A DNA stretch of 64,000 bases, taken from Hibiscus mutabilis (taxonomy: Eukaryota; Streptophyta; Magnoliopsida; Malvales; Malvaceae). This document shows, piece after piece, positions 1 through 11,142 of this stretch. Under the pieces are notes generated by a model, which saw only the letters and a list, made by a program, of their open reading frames with translations, was not told where the DNA came from and did not search any database. The translations under genes and the position numbers were made by a program. The DNA is taken from assembly GCA_019671005.1 (NCBI GenBank), contig CM033745.1:41461834-41525833 (forward strand). The letters are read 5' to 3'. Numbering within the stretch: position 1 is the first letter of the stretch; each line of letters begins with the position of its first letter.

Positions 1-14
1 CATAATCCAAGAAC

Positions 15-356
15 TTGTTCAGTTTTCAGTATGATTCTATAGTCACTATTCTGACTCCGGTTTTGAACCAAGGTTCAATGTTGTCAGTAACTATAAGCCA
101 CAATGAAAAGATTGTGAAGAAAATTTCAAAATGTGGTAATGAGAAAGTGTTATTTGACCATGTTGTTCCTCCTATTATTAGAGAGGATGATGTAGATATT
201 GCTACCGCCTTCAATGTTGTCGAGACATGGAAGTACTTATGTTTCTACCACATTCAAAGTTGCCAAGGCATGGAAGCACTCTTATTTCCTTTACTGTAAC
301 TATAGTCTCAAAGCCGTATCAGATGTATGTTATGAAGTGCACAATATTATGAGAAC
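15..356 (+). pseudogene. Ty1/copia gag fragment (left end of split copia relic)
   Basis: Plus-strand remnant of a Ty1/copia capsid (gag, UBN2-like) region. Reading from about 262 gives A-W-K-H-S, F-L-Y-C-N-Y and, further on, V-S-D-V-C-Y-E-V, which fits the family pattern AWKHSDFLCRNY...L.D.LY.VY. Just upstream the same start (F-N-V-V-E-T-W-K) occurs about 45 bp earlier, so a short internal duplication is present. The reading runs up to the Tekay array that begins at 357 and does not continue as gag on the far side (30505), where copia integrase sequence follows. It is truncated at both ends and has no start codon of its own. I am confident it is copia-like in its last 100 bp and less sure about the first 200 bp. 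Confidence 0.55.
352..356 (+). repeat. 5-bp target-site repeat (agaac), left copy
   Basis: The bases agaac sit directly before the first LTR and recur at 30505-30509 directly after the last LTR. Five bp is the normal duplication length for Ty3/gypsy integrases. Confidence 0.8.
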
Positions 357-1260
357 TGTAACACCTTAAAAATCGGTATAGTCAAAATTGGGTTTCGGCG
401 ATCAGAAACCCTGTACCGAAAAGGTTCAAATATTGCATTGACATTGACTGTGTGGTCAATTATTTTGATGATGGACTCTAATTGAGTTAATTCATAATTA
501 AAGGACCTTATTGAATTTATTGAAAATTTAGAAGTGGCTAAATTTAGAAGTTTGGGGGTAAAAGTATAAAGCATTAGGAGCTGAGGGACTAACCTTATGA
601 TTAGCCCCTCCTCAAGCTTAATCACCACGTACGCGGGGCATGTAAATTAGATTACTTCACCTGGAGGAAAGCTCCCAATTGAAAGTGGAAAATAGAAAGG
701 GAATTATGATAGCTTACCCGGTTATCCATTTTAGCAAAGTATCATCTTCATCTTCATCTTCAACCTTTTCTTTGAACAAGCAAGCACCTCCATTAAATCT
801 TGATATTAAGCTTAGGTTTTATTCGAACCAACGATTCCATTGAATAACCATCGGTTGGGTAAGCTTAAGCCCCCAAACAATTAATCAATTCCATGGATAA
901 ACTATGTTTACTTTTAAGCTAAAGTTTTGACCATCTAAGGTAACCTAGAGCTTTCAAGGCTTTAGTCCATGGAGACCTAATAGCTAATTGCTATTCCAAG
1001 CTTAGATATTGAATTTGATATCGTTATATTGATTTTGATATCGTATTACCGCTCTAATAATCTCCTATTGTATTTACCTAGCTCAAGAATTGGAGAAAGG
1101 CAATTCATCATCTCCAACAAAAGCTAGGAGTAAGGGAGTGGTCATCCGAGAGCTGTAGGAGCCTCAAAAATCAAGGTGAGTGTAGTCGGAGTCTCATAAT
1201 TAAGCTAGGTGCTTTTTCGATTCCTATTGACATTGATTTTTGTATAGCTAATACTGTGCC
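357..1260 (+). repeat. LTR1, truncated (Tekay, subfamily of LTR4)
   Basis: Runs parallel to LTR4 (27869 onward) for about 900 bp with frequent substitutions, including the shared start TGTAACACC and the block tcaaggtgagtgtagtcgg near 1171. Similarity stops at about 1260, so the last two thirds, the primer site and the start of gag are missing. A donor-like GTGAGT is kept at 1176-1181, but its acceptor half has been lost. Confidence 0.85.
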
Positions 1261-1706
1261 TGTAACCCCCTCGACCCGACCTAGATGCCAGACTGAACCG
1301 AACGAGTTACATTTGGCTTGTCGAAACAAACCCTTGAAGAAATAACTCGAATTACATCCATTTTCCCCTTTTTATCTTGTCTAGATGCATGTTATTAACC
1401 TAAGGTGAACATGCTGGCAGCGGGTGAAAACCCTATTGAATCGAGTGTCAGCTCGACATCCAATTATGCGTACTTGCAATTTAGAGATCAAATTGTAAAT
1501 ATATAAAATTACAGGGACTTTCTTGGTTTTAAGGTTATCTTTCTTTAATTAGTTAAATTACATGCTTGAATGCCAAATTTTAACTTAAAACGATCATCCA
1601 ATCTCATACAATTGCACTCACAACAATCAGGGACCAAAATGAATAAAACGGAAACCTAAAAAGCACATTTTAACTATTTAATAGCTACTCGTATCGATAC
1701 AACAAG
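1261..1706. other. Unassigned insert between LTR1 and gag A
   Basis: About 450 bp replacing the 3' part of LTR1, the primer site and the start of gag. It opens TGTAACCCCC, like a plant gypsy LTR start, and contains the phrase cgtatcgatac near 1690, but no clear end or target duplication. No reading frame of note. It may be a fragment of another LTR family. Confidence 0.4.
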
Positions 1707-2431
1707 TAGGGACCAATCGAGTAGTATATTCATCATTTCTACAAGTATTGCCGATATGGTACAGAATACATTAAGAAAGAATAGGAGAAGTGTCACATGT
1801 TCATTACTGGCTTAGTAACGAGCTTCACCCTATGTTTACCGCTTTGAGCATAATTGATTTTTAAGACTCGGTGAACCGAGTCAAGGCTACCGAAGTAACG
1901 CTAAAAGCCCAGAAGACCAGTGGATTGGGCAAGTCCGAGAAGTGATTTTTAGATGATTCCTAACCTCCTAAGTGGAGTAAGAGAGGGAAGTATTTTGGAC
2001 CTAAGCATAATGTGTTTTCTTAGCCTTCCCGTTTTGGGAATATCAAGAGGCCCCAGACAGTGACTCCGTCTTTTACTGGGACCACTTTAGTTGAGACTAC
2101 TAGATGGTCAAACATGAGTTTATAGTTCTCTATTTGCAATTATTGCCAGAACAGGCATCCAGCAGGACTGTACCGTAAGTAGTCTGGAGCTTGTTTCTAT
2201 TGTGGCAAGCAAGGCCACTTCATCTGAGATTGTACTATGAATGCAACCAAATCCACCGCTTCACCGGCTAGAGCTACAAACCCTACTCAGTACTTTTGAG
2301 GTAAGGGGTCAAGACAATAATCATCGGGGCTGCAAGGAGACTTAATGGCTTTAGAAAGGCACTGAGTAGACAAGAATCTAAGGCTCATGCTCAGATGTAT
2401 CATGTGAGAAGTAGGGAGAGGAGAACAAACC
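1707..2431 (+). pseudogene. Tekay gag fragment, copy A
   Basis: Collinear with gag of copy C at about 14680-15410. Shared landmarks are the capsid block around V-E-Q-Y-I-H-D-F (here altered), the C-H-M-F motif near 1796, the basic linker and the CCHC zinc knuckle. The knuckle at about 2185-2240 reads C-F-Y-C-G-K-Q-G-H-F-I, then a stop, then D-C. It therefore keeps all metal ligands, whereas copy C has lost the second Cys. The N-terminal half of gag is absent. The fragment ends where element B inserted, and its continuation into protease resumes at 7742. Several stop codons make it non-functional. Confidence 0.8.
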
Positions 2432-2456
2432 TGTAACACTCTAAACTTGGCCTAGA
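2432..2456 (+). repeat. Remnant of element B 5' LTR
   Basis: Twenty-five bases matching the start of the LTRs at 4235 and 20634 (tgtaacac...aaacttggcctag). They are joined directly to RNase H coding sequence at about 2457. Confidence 0.8.
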
Positions 2457-4200
2457 ATTGCTTAAAGACTACAATTTGGTTATCGACTACCATTCGGGGA
2501 AAGAAAATATGGTTGCTGATGCCCTTAGTCGTAGACTATACTTGGGTAAACCTCTAAATCTAAATCCTAGAATAATTCATTTGAATTTAATCTTTCTTGG
2601 ATTTCAAGTAATCCATTCAAATTGCACCTTTCTTGTTTTGCAAGTAACTATTCAAAGTCTTTCATAATGATATTGTCCATTCATTTGTAGCTTCCTTGGC
2701 TATCAATGCTCATTTCTGTTTATCCAAAGGATGGAAATTCTTGTCTGAACTTCAAGTTCAATCTAGATTGATCTCGAGAATCAAAGAACTCTAGCAAATT
2801 GATCTAGATCTTCAGAAGATCATATCCAAGCTAGACTATGAGTCTAATTCTAACTTCTCCTTCAAGTCGAATGGACTCTTCTATTTCAAAGATAGAGTAT
2901 GTGTTCCTAACAATGAGGAACTAAAACACGAGATGTTATAAGAAGCTCACCAAAGCTCTTTCTCGATTCACCCGGGATCGGTTAAGATGTACAAAGACCT
3001 AAAGCCACTATACTGGTGGCCAGACATGAAATCGGTATCACAAACTTTGTTTCAAAGTGCCTAACTTGTCAGAGAGTTAAAGCTGAGCATCAAGTCCCTA
3101 CTGGATTACTCCAACCAATCGAATTCCCTCGGTAGAAATGGGATCAGATTACAATAGATTTCGTTACTGGTCTTCCTTCCACTCCAAGAAAGAATGATGC
3201 TATATGGGTGATTGTTGATAGATTCACAAAGTCTACTCACTTCATCCCTGTTCGAATGAACATGAGCTTGGAGACCTTAGCCGAGCTATACATCCGTGAA
3301 GTGATTCGATTACACGGTGTACCTACAACTATAATCTCTGATCGTGACCCCAAATTTGCTTCTCGATTCTGGAATTCTTTGCAGAAGGCTCTAGGAGCTA
3401 AAGTACACCTTATTACAGCCTTTCATCCTTAATCAGATGGACAATCTGAAAGAATCATTCAAGTGCTCGAAGATATGCTACGTGCTTGTGTTATAGACTT
3501 CGAAAAGAACTGGGAGAAATCTCTACCCCTAGTAGAGTTTGCTTACAACAATAGCTACCAGACATCTATTCAGATGGCTCCCTCCGAAGCTCTATATGGA
3601 ATGAAATGTAGAACTCCCTTGTGCTGGTCTGAACTAGGAGAAAACAAAGTATTGGGACCTCAATTTCTTAGAGAAACCAAAGAACAAATGAAGATTATTC
3701 ATGATCAATTAAAAGCAGCCTTTGATAGGCAGAAAGCTTACGCTGACTTGAAAAGGAGAGACATCCAGCATAATGTTGGAGATAAGGTCTTCCTGAAAGT
3801 GTCCCCTTGGAAGAAAGTCTTTCAGTTTGGAAGAAAAGGAAAGCTTAGTTCTCGATTCATTGGACCATTTGAAATCATTGAAAGGATTGGTCTAGTGGCT
3901 TATCGATTGGCACTTCCTAGTGAATTTGATAAGATCCACAATGTCTTCCATGTTTCTATGCTTAGAAGATATAGATCTGATTCATCCCATGTCCTTGAGC
4001 CTGAAGAAGTAAAATTGAATCCTGACTTGTCTTACGAAGAAAAACCAGTCCAGATTCTTGATCGTGAAGTTAGAAAGCTCAGGAAAAAAACCGTTCCTTT
4101 TGTCAAAGTCTTATGGAGAAATCACAAGGTAGAAGAGGCAACTTAGGAATTTGAAGAAGTCATAAGGAAGCAATATCTTCACCTATTTGATTCAGGTAAA
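2457..4200 (+). pseudogene. Element B RNase H end and integrase
   Basis: Starts in the last part of RNase H (L-K-D-Y-N-L-V-I-D-Y-H-S-G, then A-D-A-L-S-R). A spacer follows, then the integrase zinc region (H-P-G-S-V-K-M-Y-K-D-L near 2970). The catalytic core has D in T-I-D-F-V-T-G-L-P (3150-3180), D in I-S-D-R-D-P (about 3340) and E in G-Q-S-E-R (about 3445), so the D-D-E residues survive. One stop (taa at 3430-3432) splits the core into open stretches 3208-3432 and 3463-4146, and a frameshift disrupts the zinc region. The C-terminal part holds F-I-G-P-F-E-I, V-F-H-V-S-M-L-R and the Tekay-type chromodomain-like tail (Y-E-E-K-P-V-Q-I-L, V-L-W-R-N-H). It is better preserved than copies A, C and D. 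Confidence 0.85.
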
Positions 4201-4215
4201 TTTGAGGTCAAATTT

Positions 4216-4234
4216 ATTTTAAGGGGATGAGAAT
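4216..4234 (+). other. Polypurine tract region of element B
   Basis: The purine run aaggggatgagaa lies just before the 3' LTR start (tataacaccc, TG changed to TA), the expected place for plus-strand primer formation. Confidence 0.6.
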
Positions 4235-7200
4235 TATAACACCCTAAACTTGGCCTAGAAAAGTTACCACAATCTAAACTATAGGCTAGTTGAATACATG
4301 AGCTAATCAATTTAAAGAAGAAAGAACATTAGCCATCCTTAAGATCAAATAAGTGAAATTAGAACCAAATTGAATTGAAATTAAAACTAGAATGATTAAA
4401 TGGAATGATGAAATTGTGAGCATGCAAAACTCTAGAGTTTGCATGCAAATTGAATAAAAATTAGAGGCCTTGACACATGTTCTCAATTGATGAGAACATG
4501 TGCCATGTGAGTAGATGACTCACGGCATGCATGAAGGAAAGATGAACAAAAAATTGTATCACCTTCTTCCTTCTAAATTCTCCATAACCGAATTTCTTGA
4601 ATGAGAAAGGGGGGAGAGAAAGCTTCATTGATCATCTTCAATTCATGCTTCTTGAATTAGCTTTGATGAAATTAGCTTGGAGAAGGTATAATGCTTGACT
4701 CCTACATGTTATAGGATGCTTGAATCTTGAGATTTTGATGTTCTTGTTGCCTAAATTGATTTAGATGATTGTTATGCATGTTAGGATCATGTTAGCATCT
4801 ACTAGTACTTGAGATTGTGAATGCTAGTAGCTAAATTGCTAATGAGAGTGTATATGATTGAAAACAGTTTTGATTAGGGATTGTTTTACTAGTGAAAATG
4901 TTTAAGCATGCTAATTGAATGTAATGCCCTGATTTGGTCGCATTTCTAGATGAATTAAGAATTGAATAGAGTAGATAACTTGCTGGAAAATGAATGCACC
5001 TAATTGGTTTAGTTAAAACTAGGTAATGGACTGCTCAAATGGTGAATTAGAAGTCTAAAGTTGATCAAATAGATCAAATTGGACTTAACATCATAATGCC
5101 CAGTTTTAAGCACATTTCTAGGTGAATTAGACTGACCTAGACATGTAAGAACATGAAAATAAGTTGAATTACATTGTTAGAACCTTGTTTAGATGAGTTA
5201 TGAAGCTAGAAACTCAACCTAGTGTAATATTCCCAGCATATTCTATCCTGGATAGTAACTTTAAAAAATCACCATAAATTGTATAAAAGAAATTTAAGGC
5301 TAAAAATTTTATGGACAATGCCTTGACATGTCTAAAATCATTAGGAGAAAACAGAACTGAATTCTGGATTGTAGAATGAATTGTAGAGAAGAAACACTAG
5401 GGACAGTGCAAATTGTCCAGTGTAGCTTGCCCTATCTTTAAGTTAAAAACTGTATTAATTGGCAAAACAATAAAATTCAAGGCCTATATGGTTAGAAAGA
5501 CAATTAAGTTAGTTTTCCAACGGTGTAAACCAATTGAAATTCTGAAGTATGGAATGAAAGTTATTCATGTTTAAGTGAACATAGTACATGCTGCCTAGTA
5601 ACAACAGTTTAGGCAATTGTATACTATTTTGTGGCAGTTTGTAAACTGTTTTGTAAACAGTTTTGGGACAATAATTTCTGCCCTGTTTTACATGAATTAG
5701 AGTATAGATAAGTGTAGTTAGGTGTAGTAAAGAATGTATATTAACATACTGCCAGATTTGTATATGTCGTGTACTTGTAATATTGCCTTGATTGAATGAT
5801 TATGTGAACTTGTTTTAACATGTATGTACCTGTGTAATGTGTTAGAACCATGAGTGAACTTGGTGGAAGAGGAAAGGGCGGAACATCCTAAAGCTAAGAA
5901 CAAAGGAGTGTGGATCCAAGACTAGCTAAGCTTGGAGTATTGTGAGTGTAGTTTACTTGAGAGTTAGAACTAGGTCCTAACTATAGCAAGCATGTCTAAA
6001 TTCTTGAATTGTTAATTGACTTAATATGATCTTGATCTATAAGGGAAGAATGATTATAGTAATGCATGAAACTTGATCACATCCTTGAATTCATGCATGT
6101 TTCGATTGTTAAACATGTTTAAGTGGTAACATTGGTGCTTGTATGTGTCATGGACATGTGATCAAATGCTTAAAGAAATTGCTTGTAATGTTATCCCACT
6201 TGATGAAATGAACACATGAGAATTACATGATATGTGAGCTATGGCTCAATTGGCCTAAGGGCCTAGTATGAAATGAACTTCCTTGACATGATCTTGAACT
6301 TGAAATACTTGTATAAATGGCTTAAATCGAACAACCTTGGTAGCTAGTTGGACTAGGTAGAAGGGCATGCCTTAGAGTCTAGAGCTCATTGTGTCAGGGT
6401 GTACTACGGTCTAGGGCTAATGCACCTATTTGGCGATAGACGGATGGTACGTATGTGGTCTTTGGTGGCAGTAGAAGGGTTGACCAACACTACAGTGCAT
6501 CTTGTGGCGACAGTTGGTTGGAGACTCGACTACCTATACAAACTAAGTACCAAATGGGTTGTTTAAATGATAACAAATGAAATAAGAATCCTATAATACA
6601 TGTTACTTGTCTTGAAAGTTATATAATAATGTTACTTGACATGAAAACCTTGAATTGCATATTACTTGTCATGGAAGTATGAATTGGTTGAGACTTGATA
6701 TGAGATGTATTGTTACTGTAATAAGATACAATTCATGCCTATTGCTTGCTAGATTGTTTGAATGACTTACCTACTTGGTGATAGTAATTCTTGAATGACT
6801 TGAAATGCTTATAAACCTTAGTTAGGAAGACTTGGTAAATGGATAAATAACATGATAAATGGTTAGAACTAGTTACTACCTCATTAAGCACATTATTGTA
6901 TTTATCATTCTTGTTTTCATTCTTCCTAACTACAAGATAAAGGATTCGAGTGTTGCTTGATCTTGAAGCCTGATTTCTTGAGCTCGAAGCAAGACACAAG
7001 CATAACATAAGTATGGTTCATAATTGTTTTGTACTCCCCTAGTTGGTGGCACTTACATTGTATATTGTGAACTATGTATGCATTTGGAACACTTGAACTT
7101 GTATAAATGTGTGTTCTTGAATGGGCCTACTATGTTATGAACTTATTAAAAAGTTTTTAATGAACTTAAATTACATGTAATGGAATGATGTTTGATGCGC

Positions 7201-7741
7201 ATATGATGATACAAATGGAATGATCAAGTGTCTGATCTAGTTTACATTGAACCATTCGAATTGCCTTGGGAATTATATGGTCTTTTGTGTGTGAACATGC
7301 CTTGTTGTAAGTGTATTGTATGTTTGTGTAGTAATTGCCGAATGGGTAGGTTTAGTATATGTCTTGCTTGAAATCAAGTTACATGCAATTGTATGTTCAA
7401 CAATCATGTTTAGTAAATTAGGGATGAGATGTTATATGTATCAAACTAAGGAACATTGAAATTAAATGGAAGTATGTTGCACACTTAGGCCAATCGAATT
7501 GATAGTGGTATAAGATGAAGTTAATTGAATTGTTAAAGTAGTAACCTATACTGACTTGTAAACAAAATATGGTATTGCTTGCTTGTTAAGTAAGTATTCT
7601 TGGTTGCTTGCTAGTTAAGTAACTCATCTAATAGGGATGAGTTTATCAATCCTTACCTTGTTCTTGTATTGTATTGGCTTGTCCTTTTTTGGTAACGCTC
7701 CCGAGCTAGTTTGCTACTAACTGTGGGTAAGGGGTGTTAAA
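4235..7741 (+). repeat. 3' LTR of element B (about 3.5 kb)
   Basis: Aligns along its whole length with the solo LTR at 20634-24198. Terminal bases are decayed (TA... and ...TTAAA). It carries the shared LTR modules: donor-like GTGAGT at 5942, the tcagggtgtactacggtc block near 6396, CTCATT plus a degraded hairpin at 6880-6904, an acceptor-like position at 6936 and the TTGGTGGCAC box at 7034-7052. Confidence 0.85.
5942..6936 (+). other. Predicted LTR intron, element B (acceptor decayed)
   Basis: Donor-like GTGAGT at 5942. A pyrimidine-rich stretch (catt-cttcctaactac) leads to a position equivalent to the acceptor of the solo LTR, but CAG has become AAG here (6934-6936). Inferred by comparison with the other LTRs. 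Confidence 0.4.
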
Positions 7742-8310
7742 GAACCTGATGTCATGGCAGGTATTACTGAATTGTACTTACACCATTTGTATGTACTGAT
7801 TGATCTTGGTTCTACACACTCCTTTATAAGTACTATGTTAATTAAGAAGCATAGATTATCCTCTAAACCTATAGTATCGAGAATACCTGTAACCAACCCA
7901 TTGGGTGATTGTGTAACCATAAGCTTGGTATGTAAGAACTGCCGCTTATTGATTCAAGGGATTCCTTTTTCGGCCAATTTGTTGGCTCTACGGATCTACG
8001 AGTTTGATGTAAGACTGGGATTGGATTGGCTCAGTGAACATCAAGCGTGGGTGGATTGCAGTAAGAAGAAGCTATACCTTTGAGGCCTTGGCAAGGAGAG
8101 TATAGTGTTGATGAATTCGGGGAATCCTTCCTTATATGCTTTGACATTGGAAGCCAATGATGAACCCCGTTTTGTGGATATTGACATCATATGTGAATTT
8201 CTTGATATCTTTCTGGGTAAACTTCTGGGATTGCCTCCAACCCCTAAATTCAAATTTGGCATCAAAGTGCAACTTAGTACTACCCAGTTTCTATTACAGC
8301 TTACCGCATG
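7742..8310 (+). pseudogene. Tekay protease, copy A
   Basis: Retropepsin-like domain of copy A, resuming after element B. The open stretch 7754-8083 contains V-L-I-D-L-G-S-T-H-S-F-I-S, the active-site motif normally D-S/T-G-A-T-H-S-F. The catalytic Asp is kept and the usual Ser/Thr after it is Leu. The flap-side motif F-D-V-R-L-G-L-D-W-L is clear. A TGA at 8081-8083 ends this frame and the chain continues in a second stretch (8105-8335) towards RT. The protease would normally cut the gag-pol polyprotein in the virus-like particle. The target-duplication bases 7742-7746 belong to element B's insertion. Confidence 0.8.
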
Positions 8311-8905
8311 GCAGCCGTTGAGCTCAAAGAGCTAAAGGTTCAAATTCAAGACCTTTTGAATAAAGGTTTCATTCGACCGAGTTCCTCTTCTTGGGGAGCA
8401 CCAGTTCTTTTTGTTAAGAAGAATGATGGTTCCATGAGATTGTGTATCGATTATCAATAGTTGAACAAGGTAACCATCAAGAATAAGTATCATTTGCCAA
8501 GGATAGATGACCTATTCGATCAGCTTAAGGATGCCTCTATGTTTTCCAAGATCGATTTAAGGTCTGGGTATTATCAAATGAGGGTCAAAGAATGTGATGA
8601 ACCCAAGACTGCTTTTCGAACGAGATACAAACACTACGAATTCTTGGTGATGCATTTTGGGCAAACCAATACACCAGCAGCCTATATAGATCTAATGAAT
8701 CGGGTTTTTAGGCCCTACCTTGATAAATTTGTAGTGGTATTCATTAACGACATTCTGATTTATTCTAAGAATCTTGCCGAGCATCGAGAACACATTTGAA
8801 TTGTACTTTAGATCCTCTAGGAGAAGTAGTTGTTTGCTGAGTTCTCTAAATGTGAGTTTTGGCTAACTGAAGTTTCCTTCTTTGGGCACATTGAATCAGC
8901 TTCGG
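8311..8905 (+). pseudogene. Tekay reverse transcriptase, copy A (active-site D to N)
   Basis: RT palm and fingers: V-L-F-V-K-K-N-D-G-S-M-R-L-C-I-D-Y, then N-K-V-T-I-K-N-K-Y, F-S-K-I-D-L-R-S-G-Y, A-F-R-T-R-Y and the metal-binding block. At 8740-8751 that block reads F-I-N-D instead of F-I-D-D (codon 8746-8748 is aac). Copies C and D keep F-I-D-D. The usual F-G-L-T-N-A-P is F-G-Q-T-N-T-P. Stops occur at 8458-8460 and after 8796. This copy could not polymerise. Confidence 0.85.
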
Positions 8906-9640
8906 ACATCTAGGTGGATCCGAAGAAAATCCAAGCCATTGTTGATTGGCACCCAACGAAGAATATTGGTGAGGTGAGAAGTTTTCTTAGTCTCGCTGGC
9001 TATTATAGAAGATTCGTCAAAGGATTTTCTATGATAGCAGCTCCTCTGTCTAAGTTGTTGAGAAGGGAAGTTCCGTTCATTTGGTTTGGGGATCAACAAA
9101 GAAGCTTTGATCAATTGAAGCAAGTGTTAACCTATACACCGGTCCTAACCCAACCCGAGTTTGGAAAAAACTATATCATTTATAGTGATGCTTCACATCT
9201 TGTTTTTGGATGTGTATTGATGCAAGAAGGCAAGGTTATTGCATATGCATCGAGACAACTTAAACCACATGAGATGAATTATCCCACTCATGATCTGGAG
9301 TTGGCTGCGGTTGTATTTGCGTTGAAAATCTGGAGACATTATCTCTACGGAGAAAAATGTTATCTATTTACCGATCATAAAAGTCTCAAGTATCTATTGA
9401 CTCAGAAGAAGTTGAATCTTTGGCAACAGAGATGGATGAAACTTCTCAAGGATTACGATCTTGCCATTGATTACCATCCGGGCAAGGCCCATGTTGCAGC
9501 TGATGCACTCAGCTGCAAACCTCTGCTTGGTAAGTATCGTTATCGATCTTTAAGTCCAATACATTGATTAGTATATCGACTTATTGTAAGGTATTTATAT
9601 TGTAGCCCCTCGAGCTATCAATGCTCACTTTCGTCTTCGG
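8906..9640 (+). pseudogene. Tekay RNase H, copy A
   Basis: Open from 8914 to 9567 with no internal stop, the longest clean stretch of copy A. Order of motifs: connection domain (F-L-S-L-A-G-Y-Y-R-R-F), Y-S-D-A-S-H, A-Y-A-S-R-Q-L, the E of H-D-L-E-L, L-F-T-D-H-K-S-L-K-Y, and D-Y-H-P-G-K-A then A-D-A-L-S. The acidic residues expected of RNase H (D in S-D-A-S, E in L-E-L, D in T-D-H, D in A-D-A-L) are all visible. It would remove the RNA strand during reverse transcription. The final A-L-S-R is A-L-S-C here. Confidence 0.88.
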
Positions 9641-11130
9641 AAGCATCATTATCTCGTAGCTAAACATCAAGTTCAGTCTACTATCGTATTAAGAATTCAA
9701 GCATTGCAAAAACAAGATCCTAAGCTTCAAGTTATCATTTCCATGCTGCAAGACAACCCCGACTTCAGAATGAATTTTGAAGGGCTCTTATATTTTCATG
9801 ATCGGGTCTGTGTACCCAATGATGAATCTCTTCGTGCCGGTATCCTTAAGGAAGCTCATTCGAGCTCTTTCTTTGTCCACCATGGGTCGATAAAGATGTA
9901 CAAGGACCTACGAGAGCTTTTCTGGTGGTCAGGCATGAAATAGGCTATAATTGAATTCGTATCCAATTGCCTCATGTGTCAGCGTGTTAAAGCTGACATC
10001 ATGTTCCTATCAGCTTATTACAACCCATCGATCTACCGCAATGGAAGTGGGAGAATATCACTATGTATTTTGTTAGTGGTATACCTTTGACTCCTGCAAA
10101 ACATGATGCCATTTGGGTTATTGTAGACCGTTTCACCATGTCATCCAATTTCTTACAAGTTCGTATGGATTACATTCTTCCTAAGCTAGCTGACTTGTAT
10201 ATCAAGGAAGTTATTCGACCCTATGGAGTGCCTCACTTAATCATTTTCGATCAAGATCCATGATTTTCATCTCGATTCTAGAAGTCATTGCAAGGAGCTT
10301 TGGGTACCAGAGTTAATCTTAGTACTGCTTTCCACCCTCAGTCTGACGGCCGGTCAGAAAGGGTAATCCAAATCTTGGAAGATATGCCTAAAACATGCAT
10401 CATTGATTTTGAAAGCTCTTGGTAGTAATCCCTACCTCTCATCGAGTTTGCCTACAACAACAGTTATCAAGCTTCCATCAAGATGGCACCGTATGAAGCG
10501 CTGTATAGAAGTTATTGTAGAACTCTATTGTTTTGGTCTAAACTTGGTGAAGGCAAGATATTGGGCCCTGACTTACTTCGGGAAACCGACAAACGGGTTA
10601 CCGTCATCCATGATCGATTAAAAGCTACCTTTGACCGATAGAAGGCCTATAATGATCTTAAGCGAAGGGATATACAATATGAAGTTAGTGAGAAGGCTTT
10701 TCTTAAAGTCTCACCGTGGAAGAAAGTTATGATGTTCGGAAGAAAAGGGAAGCTGAGTTCCGGATTCATTGGACCTTTCGAGGTTATCAAAAAAGTTGGC
10801 CTTGTGGCTTATCGCTTATTGTTGCCCTTAGAACTTAGTAAGATCCATGATGTGTTTCATGTATCCATGCATCGAAAATATTGTTCTGACCCTTCACATA
10901 TCATTGAATCTGATTATGTGGAAATCCAACTAGATTTGACCTATGAGGAAGAACCGGTTCAGATTCTGGCAAAGGAAGTGAAAAGACTTTGGAACAAGTC
11001 TATTCCTTTGGTTAAAGTGCTCTAGAGGAGCCACTCTACCGAGGAAGCAACCTGGAACTGGAGGAATTGATGAAGAAGCAATATCCTCATCTCTTCGATT
11101 CAGGTAAAAATTCAAGGGCAAATTTTTCTT
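9641..11130 (+). pseudogene. Tekay integrase with C-terminal module, copy A
   Basis: The zinc-binding part (H-H-G-S-I-K-M-Y-K-D-L, then C-L-M-C-Q-R-V-K-A) spans 9860-9995 with a stop at 9941. In the core the first catalytic Asp (normally M-D-F-V-S-G-L-P) is Tyr (tat at 10066-10068). The second, in F-D-Q-D-P near 10255, is kept but followed by a stop, and the Glu in R-S-E-R is kept. The C-terminal part (10729-11025) shows F-I-G-P-F-E-V, I-H-D-V-F-H-V-S-M and Y-E-E-E-P-V-Q-I-L, the chromodomain-like tail of Tekay elements thought to guide insertion into heterochromatin. At least four stops plus the D to Y change make it inactive. Confidence 0.85.
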
Positions 11131-11142
11131 AAGGGGGATAGT
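11130..11142 (+). other. Polypurine tract of copy A
   Basis: taagggggatagt lies immediately before LTR2. The same position reads taagggaaagagt before LTR3 and caagggggagagt before LTR4. Confidence 0.7.

Larger units (their letters stand above)
2432..7741 (+). mobile_element. Nested Tekay-type element B (internally deleted) inside copy A
   Basis: Begins with a 25-bp LTR remnant and ends at the 3' end of a complete 3' LTR. The 5 bp before it are aaacc (2427-2431) and the 5 bp after it gaacc (7742-7746), a target duplication with one change. Removing the element rejoins gag and protease of copy A exactly as in the uninterrupted copy C near 15405. What remains is LTR remnant, end of RNase H, integrase, then 3' LTR. 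The bulk of the 5' LTR, gag, protease and RT are deleted. Confidence 0.85.
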
